DNA from: Clostridia bacterium
Lineage (GTDB): Bacteria; Bacillota; Clostridia; Oscillospirales; Acutalibacteraceae
Assembly: GCA_017380615.1 (NCBI GenBank)
Contig: JAFODQ010000001.1
Coordinates: forward strand, 1-64,000
Direction: 5' to 3'
DNA: 64,000 bases
The translations under genes were made by a program, and so were the position numbers. Below the pieces are notes generated by a model. The model saw only the letters and a program-made list of their open reading frames with translations, was not told the origin of the DNA and did not search any database. Below are positions 1-8,881 of this stretch, piece after piece. The stretch's first letter is position 1; every line of letters starts with the position of its first letter.

Positions 1-1868
1 GAACAGACAAGGATCTTCCTGAATCAGAGCAGAGCACACTTGATGAAATCGTATCAGATCTTCAGGATGTAGTTGATTCTGCAGAAAAGAAGGCTGACTA
101 TACAGATTACAACAACGCAAAGTCCGAAGCAGACAGCCTTGTAAATGATGACGGAAACGGCAAGCCACTCTATGATGAGGATGCATTCAACGCATACAAG
201 GAAGCTGTAAACAATGTTGACACAGCTCTTGACAAGAATCTTCCAGAGTCAGAGCAGAGCAAGGTTGATGATGCAGCCGCAAGCCTTGAAAATCTTAAGG
301 CAGAGCTTGAAAACAACAAGAAGGCAGACTACACAGATTTTGATGCTGCTAAGGATGCCCTTGAAGAAATCGTAAATGCACCTGCAGGCACATATACAGA
401 AGAAACTGTTAAGAATGCCCAGGATGCACTCGATGAGGCAAACAAGGTTCCTGCAGATATGGTTGTTGGTGAAAACAACGCAAACCAGGACATTATTGAC
501 AATGCAACACAGAATATGCAGGATGCTATTGATTCTGCAGAAAAGAAGGCTGATTACACAGAATTCGATAAGGTTGTTGATGCTCTTGAGGATATTGTGA
601 ATGCTCCGGAAGGAACATACACAGAAGAAACAGTGAAGAATGCACAGGATGCTCTTGACAACATTGTTGCAGGAACAGACAAGGATCTTCCTGAATCAGA
701 GCAGAGCACACTTGATGAAATCGTTTCAGATCTTCAGGATGTAGTTGATTCTGCAGAAAAGAAGGCTGATTACACCGAGTTTGATAAGGTAGTAGATGCC
801 CTTGAGGATATCGTGAATGCTCCGGAAGGAACATACACAGAAGAAACAGTGAAGAATGCTCAGGATGCTCTTGACAACATCGTTGCAGGAACAGACAAGG
901 ATCTTCCTGAATCAGAGCAGAGCACACTTGATGAAATCGTATCAGATCTTCAGGATGTAGTTGATTCTGCAGAAAAGAAGGCTGACTATACAGATTACAA
1001 CAATGCAAAGGCAGAGGCAGACAGCCTTGTAAATGATGACGGAAACGGCAAGCCACTCTATGATGAGGATGCATTCAACGCATACAAGGAAGCTGTAAAC
1101 AATGTTGACACAGCTCTTGACAAGAATCTTCCTGAGTCAGAGCAGAGCAAGGTTGATGATGCAGCTGCAAGCCTTGAAAATCTTAAGGCTGAGCTTGAGG
1201 ACAAGAGAATCTACACTATTACCTTTACAGATAAGAATGGTGAAGTGATTTCATCAGTTGATTATGTAAACGGAGCAACCTTCGGATCAATTTCCTCACC
1301 TGCACTCCCTGAGGATACAGACACAACTGCTTATGTGGGCTGGCTTAATAACGGTGAATTCGTTACAGATGACACAAAGCTTTCAGGTGACTTTACACTC
1401 ACAGTGGCAGAGGAGCTCAAGAAGATCATTCCGGGCACAGACAGCACAGTTGTTGTTGGTGACAAATATATAACAGGTATCGACAACAACACAACAGTTG
1501 AAGAGCTTATTTCACAGCTTCAGAATGATGAGCTCGTTCTTGAAGTCAGACACTACACAGGCAGTGAGCTTGAAAGTGAGGCTCTTGTGGGCACAGGCTC
1601 CACAATTACTCTCAAGTCAAAATACACAGGCGTTATCTACGAAACAAGAATGATTATCATCTATGGTGATGTGGATGGCGATGGTGATGTTGATGAGGAG
1701 GATATCGCAAAATCAACAGATGTTACAATGGAAGACGCTTCATATGATGAGGAGCATGGATATTTCTTCATTGCAAATGATGTTTGCGCTGATGGCTACA
1801 TTGATGCTCTTGACTGCTGGATGATTGGTCTTATCAAAAACGGTCACACAACAGTTCTTTCAGTTTAA
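1..1868 (+). CDS. Surface/secreted repeat protein with C-terminal dockerin, 5' end outside window
   Basis: The reading frame is open from base 3, so only the last ~621 residues are visible. Residues ~1-400 are tandem ~72-residue helical modules with the recurring signatures KKADYT, TYTEETVKNAQDAL and LPESEQS, resembling FIVAR-type repeats of Gram-positive surface proteins. Residues ~402-550 are two beta-rich modules; the first (YTITFTDKNGEV, ending near FVTDDTKLSG) resembles InlB/Flg_new-type repeats. Residues ~554-618 look like a type I dockerin: a good first calcium loop (GDVDGDGDVDEEDI) and a degenerate second (ANDVCADGYIDALD). A dockerin implies docking to a cohesin-bearing scaffold or surface anchor. 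The repeats are nearly identical at DNA level, pointing to recent duplication. A strong terminator follows. Binding target unknown; the dockerin call is the firmest part. Confidence 0.8.
   Translation, partial: TDKDLPESEQSTLDEIVSDLQDVVDSAEKKADYTDYNNAKSEADSLVNDDGNGKPLYDEDAFNAYKEAVNNVDTALDKNLPESEQSKVDDAAASLENLKAELENNKKADYTDFDAAKDALEEIVNAPAGTYTEETVKNAQDALDEANKVPADMVVGENNANQDIIDNATQNMQDAIDSAEKKADYTEFDKVVDALEDIVNAPEGTYTEETVKNAQDALDNIVAGTDKDLPESEQSTLDEIVSDLQDVVDSAEKKADYTEFDKVVDALEDIVNAPEGTYTEETVKNAQDALDNIVAGTDKDLPESEQSTLDEIVSDLQDVVDSAEKKADYTDYNNAKAEADSLVNDDGNGKPLYDEDAFNAYKEAVNNVDTALDKNLPESEQSKVDDAAASLENLKAELEDKRIYTITFTDKNGEVISSVDYVNGATFGSISSPALPEDTDTTAYVGWLNNGEFVTDDTKLSGDFTLTVAEELKKIIPGTDSTVVVGDKYITGIDNNTTVEELISQLQNDELVLEVRHYTGSELESEALVGTGSTITLKSKYTGVIYETRMIIIYGDVDGDGDVDEEDIAKSTDVTMEDASYDEEHGYFFIANDVCADGYIDALDCWMIGLIKNGHTTVLSV
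540..971 (+). repeat. Near-identical 216-bp tandem repeats inside the FIVAR-like gene
   Basis: Two adjacent 216-bp (72-codon) units are almost identical in DNA; the word AAGGATCTTCCTGAATC recurs at 681 and 897. A larger segment at 1-310 recurs with few changes at about 889-1200. The near lack of synonymous differences indicates recent duplication or gene conversion. Confidence 0.85.
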
Positions 1869-1880
1869 TAGTTTGTTAAT

Positions 1881-1919
1881 AAAAAACCTGCCATTACGCT
1901 TGCGTGGTGGCAGGTTTTT
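1881..1919 (+). terminator. Rho-independent terminator after the dockerin repeat protein
   Basis: Arms AACCTGCCA and TGGCAGGTT enclose an inner ACGC/GCGT stem, followed by a T-run, 13 bases after the stop codon. Confidence 0.88.
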
Positions 1920-1964
1920 GTCATTCTTCACATAAATGCAGCAGGGGTTTCGGCTGTTTGTCTA

Positions 1965-1994
1965 TTTACAATGTAATTAAATGTATGATAAAAT
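1965..1994 (+). promoter_or_regulatory. Candidate sigma-A promoter for malQ
   Basis: TTTACA (1965-1970), an 18-base spacer, and TAAAAT (1989-1994), about 45 bases before the malQ start. Consensus match is moderate. Confidence 0.4.
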
Positions 1995-2040
1995 ATATAA
2001 TGTATAAATATCATCTCATATCATTCTGGAGTGTTTGTTT

Positions 2041-3477
2041 TTGGACAGAAAAAGTGGAGTGCTCATGCACATTTCATCTCTGTGGGGAGATTATTCCTGC
2101 GGCAGCTTCGGTGAGGAAGCAAAAGAATTTGTTGATTTTCTTGTCCGTGGTGGCTTCTCTTATTGGCAGGTGCTTCCCTTCGGGCTTGTGGATGAGTGCA
2201 ATTCACCATATAAATCATATTCAACCTTTGCAGGAAACCCATATTTCGTGGATTTAAAAGCCTTGTGCAGCGAGGGTCTCATCACATCAGAGGAGCTTTC
2301 AGCCTCAATGCAGAAAACTCCTTATTCCTGCGAGTTTGACAGACTCAGCACTGAGAGAGCTGCTCTTCTCATTACTGCCTCGAAAAGAGTGGATTCTGCT
2401 CTCAAGGATAAAATAAATTCCTTTATAGAGAGCAACAGACATCTTGCGGATTTCTGCAAATTCATGGCACTGAAGGCTGCCAACGGAAATCAGGAATGGT
2501 CAGCTTGGAGCTGCTTTGATTACGATTACGCTGTTGAGTTTGGTTGGCGCTTCATTCAGTATGAATTTTTCAGCCAATGGAATAAGATTAAGACCTATGC
2601 CAACGAAAAGGGTATAAAAATAATAGGCGATATTCCGATCTATGTTTCCTTTGATTCATCAGATGTTTATTTCAATAAATCACTTTTCCTTATGGATGAC
2701 AACAACCGTCTTACGGATGTGGCAGGCGTTCCTCCCGATTACTTTGCAGAAGACGGTCAGCTTTGGGGCAATCCACTCTATGACTGGTCAGCCATGGAAC
2801 GTGAAAATTATTCCTGGTGGAAGGACAGAATTTCCTCTGCGCTTGAGCTTTTCGATGGTGTGAGAATAGACCACTTCAGAGCCTTTGAAAGCTTCTGGGC
2901 AGTGCCGGGCACAGAAAAAACTGCCCGTAATGGCAAGTGGGTTAAGGGTCCCGGCATGAAGCTTATCAATGCCATAAAGAGTGTGGCAGGTGAAAAGCTT
3001 ATAATTGCTGAGGATTTAGGTGACATCACAAAAGAGGTTATTGAGCTTGTTGAGGAAAGCGGCTTCCCCGGAATGAGGGTTTTCCAATTCGGCTTCCTTG
3101 GTGGAGAGACACCTCACAAGCCTCACAATTATGTGAATAATTCCATTGCCTATTCAGGCACTCATGATAACAACACTCTTCTGGGATATCTGTGGGAAAC
3201 ACCTGCAGACATTAAGGTTGATGTTATGAATTACTGCTCCTGTGACCCTGCGGCATGGAATGAAAGAGGCTGTGAGGCTATTATAAAAACCATCCTTGCA
3301 AGCAATGCAGGTCTTGCAATTTTCCCCGTGCAGGATTTGCTGGGCTACGGAAATGATACCCGTCTTAATGTCCCCGGAAGGGCAGAGGGTAACTGGCTTT
3401 ACAGAATCACAAAAGAACAGCTTCAACTCATTGATACACAGAAATATAAATACTTGAACAAACTTTACGGAAGGTAA
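2041..3477 (+). CDS. malQ: 4-alpha-glucanotransferase (amylomaltase, GH77)
   Basis: Cytoplasmic enzyme that transfers alpha-1,4-glucan segments between maltodextrins, used in maltodextrin or glycogen metabolism. The ~478-residue protein opens with the typical RKSGVLMHISSL segment. The GH77 catalytic motifs are present: nucleophile Asp in RIDHFRAFESFW near residue 277 and acid/base Glu in IIAEDLGD near residue 322, with YSGTHDNNT further on. I place the start at TTG 2041, nine bases after GGAG (2028-2031); the in-frame TTG at 2035 is too close to that site. Its stop lies nine bases before the start of the HAD gene, whose ribosome site lies inside the malQ 3' end, so the two are probably cotranscribed. 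Confidence 0.93.
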   Translation: MDRKSGVLMHISSLWGDYSCGSFGEEAKEFVDFLVRGGFSYWQVLPFGLVDECNSPYKSYSTFAGNPYFVDLKALCSEGLITSEELSASMQKTPYSCEFDRLSTERAALLITASKRVDSALKDKINSFIESNRHLADFCKFMALKAANGNQEWSAWSCFDYDYAVEFGWRFIQYEFFSQWNKIKTYANEKGIKIIGDIPIYVSFDSSDVYFNKSLFLMDDNNRLTDVAGVPPDYFAEDGQLWGNPLYDWSAMERENYSWWKDRISSALELFDGVRIDHFRAFESFWAVPGTEKTARNGKWVKGPGMKLINAIKSVAGEKLIIAEDLGDITKEVIELVEESGFPGMRVFQFGFLGGETPHKPHNYVNNSIAYSGTHDNNTLLGYLWETPADIKVDVMNYCSCDPAAWNERGCEAIIKTILASNAGLAIFPVQDLLGYGNDTRLNVPGRAEGNWLYRITKEQLQLIDTQKYKYLNKLYGR

Positions 3478-3485
3478 AATAATAT

Positions 3486-4280
3486 ATGGCACAGTTAAAG
3501 GATATTACTTTGTTTCTTCTTGATATGGACGGAACAGTAAATTTAGGCTACGACCCCATTGATGGTGCGAAGGAATTCCTCTGCACATTAAAAGAACAGG
3601 GAAAAAATTTCATTTTCCTCACAAACAACTCATCAAAGAGCAAGCTTGATTATGTTGAGAAAATGCGTAAATTAGGCTTCCCTTGTGAAGAGGATAATGT
3701 TTTCACATCAGGCATGGCAGCGGGAATGTTCCTTGAGGAAAACAAAAAAGGACACAAAATTTTTGTTTGTGGAACAAAATCTCTCAAAGCAGAGCTTGGG
3801 AATTACGATGTTGAGATTGACGAACAGGGCGAAGAGGCAGATACTGTCCTTCTCGGATATGATACAGAGCTTGATTATAAGAAAATCACCACTGTGTGTG
3901 ACCTTCTTGATGCAGGTGCTGACTATTACGCCACAAATATTGATATGGTCTGCCCTATTGAAGGTGGAAGGTATCTTCCCGATTGCGGCTCATTTGCAAA
4001 TATGATTGAGGAGGCTGTTCATCGCAGACCAACCTTCCTCGGCAAGCCCGACAGAACAATGATTGATATCATTGCAAAGCGTACAGGCGTTCCTTACGAG
4101 AATATTGCCATGGTGGGTGACAGGATTTACACCGATGTTAAAACAGGTATTAATGCAGGTGTTACGAGTGTTCTTGTCCTTTCAGGTGAAACCACCATGG
4201 AGGATTATAAGAAATCAGATGTGAAGCCCGATTATATTCTTGATTCAGTTAAGGATATTCTCAATGCTATTAAGGAGTGA
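3486..4280 (+). CDS. HAD-superfamily IIA phosphatase (NagD / phosphoglycolate-phosphatase type)
   Basis: Predicted cytoplasmic phosphatase of 264 residues. HAD motif I is LFLLDMDGT near residue 10, motif II is FLTNNSS near residue 44, and the C-terminal acidic motif is MVGDRIYTDVKTG near residue 205. The C2-type cap between motifs II and III and the overall length fit the NagD/PNPPase/phosphoglycolate phosphatase family, which removes phosphate from sugar phosphates or metabolic by-products. The substrate cannot be read from sequence. It sits directly after malQ, and the dockerin gene begins seven bases after its stop, so a three-gene transcript is likely. Confidence 0.9.
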   Translation: MAQLKDITLFLLDMDGTVNLGYDPIDGAKEFLCTLKEQGKNFIFLTNNSSKSKLDYVEKMRKLGFPCEEDNVFTSGMAAGMFLEENKKGHKIFVCGTKSLKAELGNYDVEIDEQGEEADTVLLGYDTELDYKKITTVCDLLDAGADYYATNIDMVCPIEGGRYLPDCGSFANMIEEAVHRRPTFLGKPDRTMIDIIAKRTGVPYENIAMVGDRIYTDVKTGINAGVTSVLVLSGETTMEDYKKSDVKPDYILDSVKDILNAIKE

Positions 4281-4287
4281 TTAACCT

Positions 4288-5322
4288 ATGATTAAAAGAA
4301 TCTTATCAGTTTTGCTGGTTGCTGCTTTAATCTTCTCAATTTCTGCGACAAGCCTCACAGCATCAGCCTTGGTTGACACCACAATCATTTATGGCGATTG
4401 TGATGCAAACGGAAAAGTTGACTTGTTGGATGCAAAGGCAGTTCTCAGAGCAGCAGCCTTGCTTGAAAGCATAAAGGATGAAGCAGCACGCATGCGCTGT
4501 GATATCAACAGAGATGGTGAGATCACAATTTATGATGCTCGTCAGATTCTCAGAAGCTATGCAAATCTTTCTGATATTCAGCCAACAGGAGCATTCGAAG
4601 GCTTCAATGGAGAGGTTTTCGGTGCAGCCGAGGATGCTGTGAACTATTTCAACACAGGTCTTAACAGAATCAAAATTGACCTTCCCGGCTTCTCAAGAAA
4701 TGAAGAGGTTGCTGTTAAAAACCTTGATATTCAGAAGGTTTATATGGGTGAAACAGATTTTGGTGAATCAGCAACAAGTGTAACAGCCATGATTAAGGAA
4801 ATGCTTGTTACAGAATCTGAGCCCGAGCACAAAATGGACAGTATCAAGGGCGATAATTGCGATAACGCAATGTCAGTTGAAACAGAAAGCTATGTTTCAA
4901 GGCTTAACCCCGATGAGGTTTTAGGTGTGCAGTGCAGACTTTTCACAGTTGAAAACGAGGGTGAATTCCTTGAAATCAAAATTGCTCTTCCTGATTGTGA
5001 GCTTGATAATGTGAGCCAGACGGCGATCGGTGATGTTCTTAGTGCACAGATTCTTCAGGAGAATATGGACACTGTGGTTGGCAATGTTTTTGGTGGCAGC
5101 ACAGGTGGAGACGGTGTGAAGAAGAGCATCAAAAACTGTGTGCTTACAGCTGTTTTTGACACATCTGACGGTAGTGTTAAGAGCTACACCACAGCCTACA
5201 CAACAGAGACCTACATTGCACAGTCCTACCTCGGCCTTAAGGGTGGTCTTCTTTCGGTTGATGTGCGCGATGTTTATTACGAAACAGAAATCGCAGTAAC
5301 CTACGATAATTTCCAGTGGTAA
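4288..5322 (+). CDS. Secreted protein with N-terminal dockerin and uncharacterised C-terminal domain
   Basis: 344 residues. Residues 1-~27 form a signal peptide (MIKRILSVLLVAALIFS, then small residues near ASA). Residues ~36-93 form a complete dockerin: loop one YGDCDANGKVDLLDAK, loop two CDINRDGEITIYDAR. Residues ~100-344 are unrecognised and mixed alpha/beta. An N-terminal dockerin is uncommon; most dockerins are C-terminal. The protein has the same plan as the gene at 13780 (signal peptide, dockerin, ~250-residue domain with a segment like FNTGLNRIK versus VNFKLNAVK), suggesting a small paralogous family. A GGAG site precedes the ATG. No catalytic motif was recognised. Confidence 0.82.
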   Translation: MIKRILSVLLVAALIFSISATSLTASALVDTTIIYGDCDANGKVDLLDAKAVLRAAALLESIKDEAARMRCDINRDGEITIYDARQILRSYANLSDIQPTGAFEGFNGEVFGAAEDAVNYFNTGLNRIKIDLPGFSRNEEVAVKNLDIQKVYMGETDFGESATSVTAMIKEMLVTESEPEHKMDSIKGDNCDNAMSVETESYVSRLNPDEVLGVQCRLFTVENEGEFLEIKIALPDCELDNVSQTAIGDVLSAQILQENMDTVVGNVFGGSTGGDGVKKSIKNCVLTAVFDTSDGSVKSYTTAYTTETYIAQSYLGLKGGLLSVDVRDVYYETEIAVTYDNFQW

Positions 5323-5348
5323 AACCTCATTTATAAGGAGTGCTTTAT

Positions 5349-6854
5349 ATGAAAAAATATGTTCTCGCATTAGACCAGGGCACAACCTCTTCAAGAACAA
5401 TCGTTTTTGATAAAAAAGGCAGAATTGTCAGCAAGGCTCAATATGAGTTTGAGCAGAAATATCCTCAGAGTGGATGGGTTGAGCACGACCCTTATGAGAT
5501 TCTTGATTCTCAGCTTCGCTCCCTTTCCACAGCTCTTCGGAACGGAAAAATAAATCCTAAGGATATTGCAGCAATTGGTATCACAAACCAGCGTGAAACA
5601 ACAATTCTCTGGGATAAGGAGACAGGAAAGCCTGTTTATAATGCAATTGTGTGGCAGTGCCGCAGAACAGCTCCCATTTGCGAAAAGCTTAAGGAGCAGG
5701 GGCTTGATAGCTATGTTAAAGAGCACACAGGCCTTCTTATAGATGCATATTTCAGTGCAACAAAAATCAAGTGGATTCTAGATAATGTTCCCGAGGCACG
5801 AACTCTTGCTGCGGAGAACAAGCTTCTCTTCGGCACAGTGGAAACCTGGCTCATCTGGAATCTTACAAATAAGCAGGTTCACATTACCGACTATTCAAAC
5901 GCTGCCCGCACAATGCTTTTTGATATTGAAAAGCTTTGCTGGGATGAGCATCTTTGCAAGACTCTTGGTATTCCGATGAGCATCCTCCCCGAGGTTAAGG
6001 AGTCAAGCTGTGTTTATGGCTATGTTTCCGATGATGTGGCAGGTCTCAAGGAGCTTGCAGGCATCCCCATTTCAGGTGCAATCGGAGACCAGCAGGCAGC
6101 TCTCTTTGGTCAGGCGTGCTTCAATGCAGGTCAGGCAAAGAACACCTATGGAACAGGCTGCTTCCTTCTTATGAACACCGGCGATAAGAGAATTCATTCT
6201 GAAAATAATCTTATTGAAGGTATTGCATGGGGCATCAATGGTAAAATCACCTATGATCTGGAGGGCAGTGCCTTCAATGCAGGCTCTGTTATCAAATGGC
6301 TTCGCGATGAGCTTCGTATGATTTCCGAGCCGAGTGAGTGCGATTTTCTTGCAGAAAGCGTAAGAGATGCAAATGGTGTTTATCTTGTGCCTGCCTTCAC
6401 AGGTCTTGGTGCACCATATTGGGATATGTACGCCCGTGGCTGCATTGTGGGTCTCACCCGTGGTGCAAACCGTGCACACTTTGCCCGTGCTGTGCTTGAA
6501 AGCATTGCATATCAGGTAACTGACCTTTGCGATGCAATGTCTAAAGACAGCAATATCATTATGAGTGAAATGCGTGTGGATGGTGGTGCATCCGTCAGCA
6601 ACATTCTTCTTCAGATTCAGTCAAATCTTATTTCAGCCAAAGTTAACAGACCACAGCTTGTTGAAACAACAGCTCTTGGTGCTGCGTATATGGCAGGTCT
6701 TGCTGTTGGCTTCTGGAAGGATTTCGATGAAATTGAAAAGGTTCGTGAGGTTGACCGTGTTTTTGTTCCGCTCATAGATAACAGCACCCGTGAGGAAATG
6801 CTTAAGGGATGGCACAAGGCAGTGGAACGTTCACGCAACTGGGAAGAGGTATAA
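5349..6854 (+). CDS. glpK: Glycerol kinase
   Basis: FGGY-family kinase converting glycerol and ATP to glycerol-3-phosphate in the cytoplasm. The ~501-residue length is typical. Diagnostic motifs are [13 protein letters not shown] at the N-terminus, [33 protein letters not shown] and the C-terminal RVDGGAS. The start is ATG 5349, eight bases after AAGGAG (5335-5340); a GTG at 5340 overlaps that site and is rejected. The usual glpF or glpD partners are not adjacent. A tandem palindromic repeat follows the stop codon. Confidence 0.95.
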   Translation: MKKYVLALDQGTTSSRTIVFDKKGRIVSKAQYEFEQKYPQSGWVEHDPYEILDSQLRSLSTALRNGKINPKDIAAIGITNQRETTILWDKETGKPVYNAIVWQCRRTAPICEKLKEQGLDSYVKEHTGLLIDAYFSATKIKWILDNVPEARTLAAENKLLFGTVETWLIWNLTNKQVHITDYSNAARTMLFDIEKLCWDEHLCKTLGIPMSILPEVKESSCVYGYVSDDVAGLKELAGIPISGAIGDQQAALFGQACFNAGQAKNTYGTGCFLLMNTGDKRIHSENNLIEGIAWGINGKITYDLEGSAFNAGSVIKWLRDELRMISEPSECDFLAESVRDANGVYLVPAFTGLGAPYWDMYARGCIVGLTRGANRAHFARAVLESIAYQVTDLCDAMSKDSNIIMSEMRVDGGASVSNILLQIQSNLISAKVNRPQLVETTALGAAYMAGLAVGFWKDFDEIEKVREVDRVFVPLIDNSTREEMLKGWHKAVERSRNWEEV

Positions 6855-7143
6855 TTTCCGATATTTAGTGAATAGCTTGGTTTTTATTCTCGGCGTATCG
6901 CATACGCCTTCGAATTTCAAACCTGCGCTCTTCAGCTAAATCTCGAAAATTATTACACAGCCGAGGATTGATTGAAGAGGTAAACAGTTTATTTCGGCAT
7001 ATCACATACGCCTTCGAATTTCAAACCTGCGCTCTTCAGCTAAATCTCGAAAATTATTACACAGCTGAGGGTTTATTAAAGAAGTGAGCAGATTGCTTTT
7101 CGGCGTATCTCATACGCCATCGAATTTCAAACCTGCGCTCTTA
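6855..7143 (+). repeat. Three tandem ~105-bp palindromic intergenic repeats
   Basis: This gene-free stretch between glpK and rmuC holds three units beginning CGGCGTAT (or CGGCATAT) at 6891, 6995 and 7101, periods 104 and 106. Each contains the hairpin GGCGTAT-CGC-ATACGCC (or a variant), then TTTCAAACCTGCGCTC; the first two continue into CTTCAGCTAAATCTCG and AAAATTATTACACAG. In the first unit the outer segment CCGATATTTAG (6857-6867) can pair with CTAAATCTCG downstream, giving a nested structure. The third unit is truncated just before rmuC. Related elements lie at 14861, 37965, 42415 and 53471. Confidence 0.85.
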
Positions 7144-7173
7144 ATTGATTTTTTATTTTGAATTTTTATATTT

Positions 7174-8448
7174 ATGGATATTTTAACAATCATTCTTCTT
7201 GGAGTGAGTGTGGTGCTTTCCGTTATTTGCATTGCACTTATTTCGTCCTTAAGAAACAATAGTGAAAAGGATTTCATTCACGAGGAATTCCGAAGAAGCA
7301 GGCAGGAGCTTGCCGATGAAAATGCCCGTTCCCGGAAAGAGACCAACGAAGCAATCGGAAAAGTGGATGAAAAGCTTGCGGCAATGACCAGAGAAAATTA
7401 TGAAAGCCGCATTAAAATGACGGAAAAAATTGAAGAAAGTCTCAAATCCATTCAGGAGCAGAATTCTGTTGCATCACAGAGGCAGACTCAGATTGTGAAG
7501 GAATCAATCGCATCCATGCAGGAAAGCAATGAGAAGAAGCTTGAGCAGATGAGGGTGACTGTTGATGAAAAGCTTACATCAACTCTCACAACCAGGCTTG
7601 ATTCCTCCTTCAAAACTGTTTCCGAGCAGCTTCAGAATGTTTACAAATCTCTTGGTGAAATGAAGGAATTGTCTCAGGGCGTGACCACCAATGTTACATC
7701 CCTCAACAGAATTCTTTCCAACGTTAAAACAAGGGGCACATGGGCAGAGGTGCAGCTCGAAACAATACTTGATCAGACGATTCCCGGTCTTTATGTAAAG
7801 AACTATTCACCCAAAAATAACAGCGAGAGAGTAGAATTTGCAGTAAGATTTCCAAGCACCGACCCTGACGGAGATGATATTTATCTTCCCATTGACTCGA
7901 AATTTCCGCTTGAGGATTACATAAGAGTCTGCCATGCAGCCGATATTGGAGATTCGGATGCTCTCAAATCTGCACGCAAGGATCTTGAAGCAAGAGTTCT
8001 TTCTGAAGCGAGAGAGATAAAGAAATATATAGTTGTGCCAAAGACAACGCCATTTGTGGTGCTTTATCTTGCCACAGAGGGGCTTTATGCAGAAATCATT
8101 TCATCCAAAAATGGTGTGGCGGAAAAGCTTCAGTCAGAGGGTGTTATGGTTGCAGGACCTTCCACCATCACAGCTCTTCTCAATTCCTTTGCCATGGGCT
8201 TTAAGGCAATGGCAATCAACGAAAAGGCAGATGAGGTCAGAAGGCTTCTTGCGGCTGCAAAGTCACAGTATGACACCTTCGGAGTAGTGCTTGAAAAGGC
8301 AAAGAAAAAGATTGACGAGGCAGGTAAAACTCTTGATGAGGCAAGTCACAGAAATGAGATTATCCGCAAAAAGCTCAGAGGCGTTGAGGAAATTGAGTCT
8401 GCAGATGCAAACGGAATTCTGGAGCTTCCCGATAGCTCAGATGAATAA
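7174..8448 (+). CDS. rmuC: RmuC-family DNA recombination protein
   Basis: 424 residues. Residues 1-~25 are one N-terminal membrane anchor (MDILTIILLGVSVVLSVICI). Residues ~35-170 are a charged coiled coil. Residues ~175-400 are the RmuC nuclease-like domain, with the typical runs RGTWAEVQLETIL, YLPIDSKFPLEDY and VMVAGPSTITALLNS. Family members limit DNA inversions and are predicted to be membrane-tethered nucleases. No good ribosome site precedes the ATG, which lies about 30 bases after the last repeat unit, so translation may be weak or the 5' region remodelled by the repeat. Product assignment is secure; biochemical role in this lineage is inferred. Confidence 0.92.
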   Translation: MDILTIILLGVSVVLSVICIALISSLRNNSEKDFIHEEFRRSRQELADENARSRKETNEAIGKVDEKLAAMTRENYESRIKMTEKIEESLKSIQEQNSVASQRQTQIVKESIASMQESNEKKLEQMRVTVDEKLTSTLTTRLDSSFKTVSEQLQNVYKSLGEMKELSQGVTTNVTSLNRILSNVKTRGTWAEVQLETILDQTIPGLYVKNYSPKNNSERVEFAVRFPSTDPDGDDIYLPIDSKFPLEDYIRVCHAADIGDSDALKSARKDLEARVLSEAREIKKYIVVPKTTPFVVLYLATEGLYAEIISSKNGVAEKLQSEGVMVAGPSTITALLNSFAMGFKAMAINEKADEVRRLLAAAKSQYDTFGVVLEKAKKKIDEAGKTLDEASHRNEIIRKKLRGVEEIESADANGILELPDSSDE

Positions 8449-8469
8449 AATAAATCACCCAAGGTTTTA

Positions 8470-8685
8470 GCCGAGTGTCCGTAAGGACACTCGGCAGTTT
8501 TATTCGCCATACGGCGAGTGATATTGCTTCGCAGTGATATTATGCCGTGCATAGTTATATTGTCCTTCGGACAGTTTTATGCGAATAAAATAAAACTGAA
8601 GCCGCAAGGCTTCAATATCACTTTTGATTTATCAAAAATATAACTGCAAATTTTAATTTGCAATATCACTTATACATCCCGAAAA
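8470..8685. repeat. Symmetric array of short hairpins downstream of rmuC
   Basis: At least seven short perfect or near-perfect hairpins follow one another: 8470-8495 (GCCGAGTGTCC/GGACACTCGGC), 8504-8517 (TCGCC/GGCGA), 8525-8533, 8561-8573 (TGTCC/GGACA), 8598-8613 (GAAGCC/GGCTTC), 8622-8637 and 8646-8661 (GCAAATT/AATTTGC). Linkers in the left half read AGTGATATT or AGTTTTAT; in the right half they read AATATCACT or ATATAACT, the reverse complement. The array is therefore also a large inverted repeat. The 430-base stretch from 8449 to 8881 otherwise holds only two terminators. Confidence 0.8.
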
Positions 8686-8734
8686 AAATGTTTTCAGATT
8701 GGCTTGATTGCTTTCAAAGTATATAACCCACTAT

Positions 8735-8766
8735 GACACTTTCAGTCTGAAAGTGTCAGTTTTTTA
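8735..8766 (+). terminator. Terminator after the rmuC hairpin array
   Basis: GACACTTTCAG / CTGAAAGTGTC followed by a T-run. Confidence 0.8.
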
Positions 8767-8767
8767 T

Positions 8768-8808
8768 CAAAAAAATTGTGAGACACCTTGTAAAAAGTGC
8801 CTCACAAC
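8768..8808 (-). terminator. Terminator for the fibronectin-III gene
   Basis: Read on the minus strand, TTGTGAGGCAC / GTGTCTCACAA with a ten-base loop is followed by a T-run; it lies about 75 bases past the stop of the FN3 protein gene. Confidence 0.85.
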
Positions 8809-8881
8809 GTATGACTATTTATTTTATGTCCTTTGTAACCCTGCTCATTGACCTTGGGTGATTTTTGTTGTTTGTTAACCT

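Noticed and set aside
526..1074. Long minus-strand reading frame opposite the repeat protein
   Set aside because: It arises from the same repeated codons as the plus-strand gene, has no ribosome site and unlikely composition. The plus-strand frame has repeats, a dockerin and a terminator.
5349..6854. Possible rhamnulokinase (rhaB)
   Set aside because: The N-terminal [22 protein letters not shown] and overall match are those of glycerol kinase.
6855..7143. Possible CRISPR array
   Set aside because: Units are ~105 bp, the repeats are long and imperfect, the separating segments are mostly repeated too, and no cas gene is nearby.
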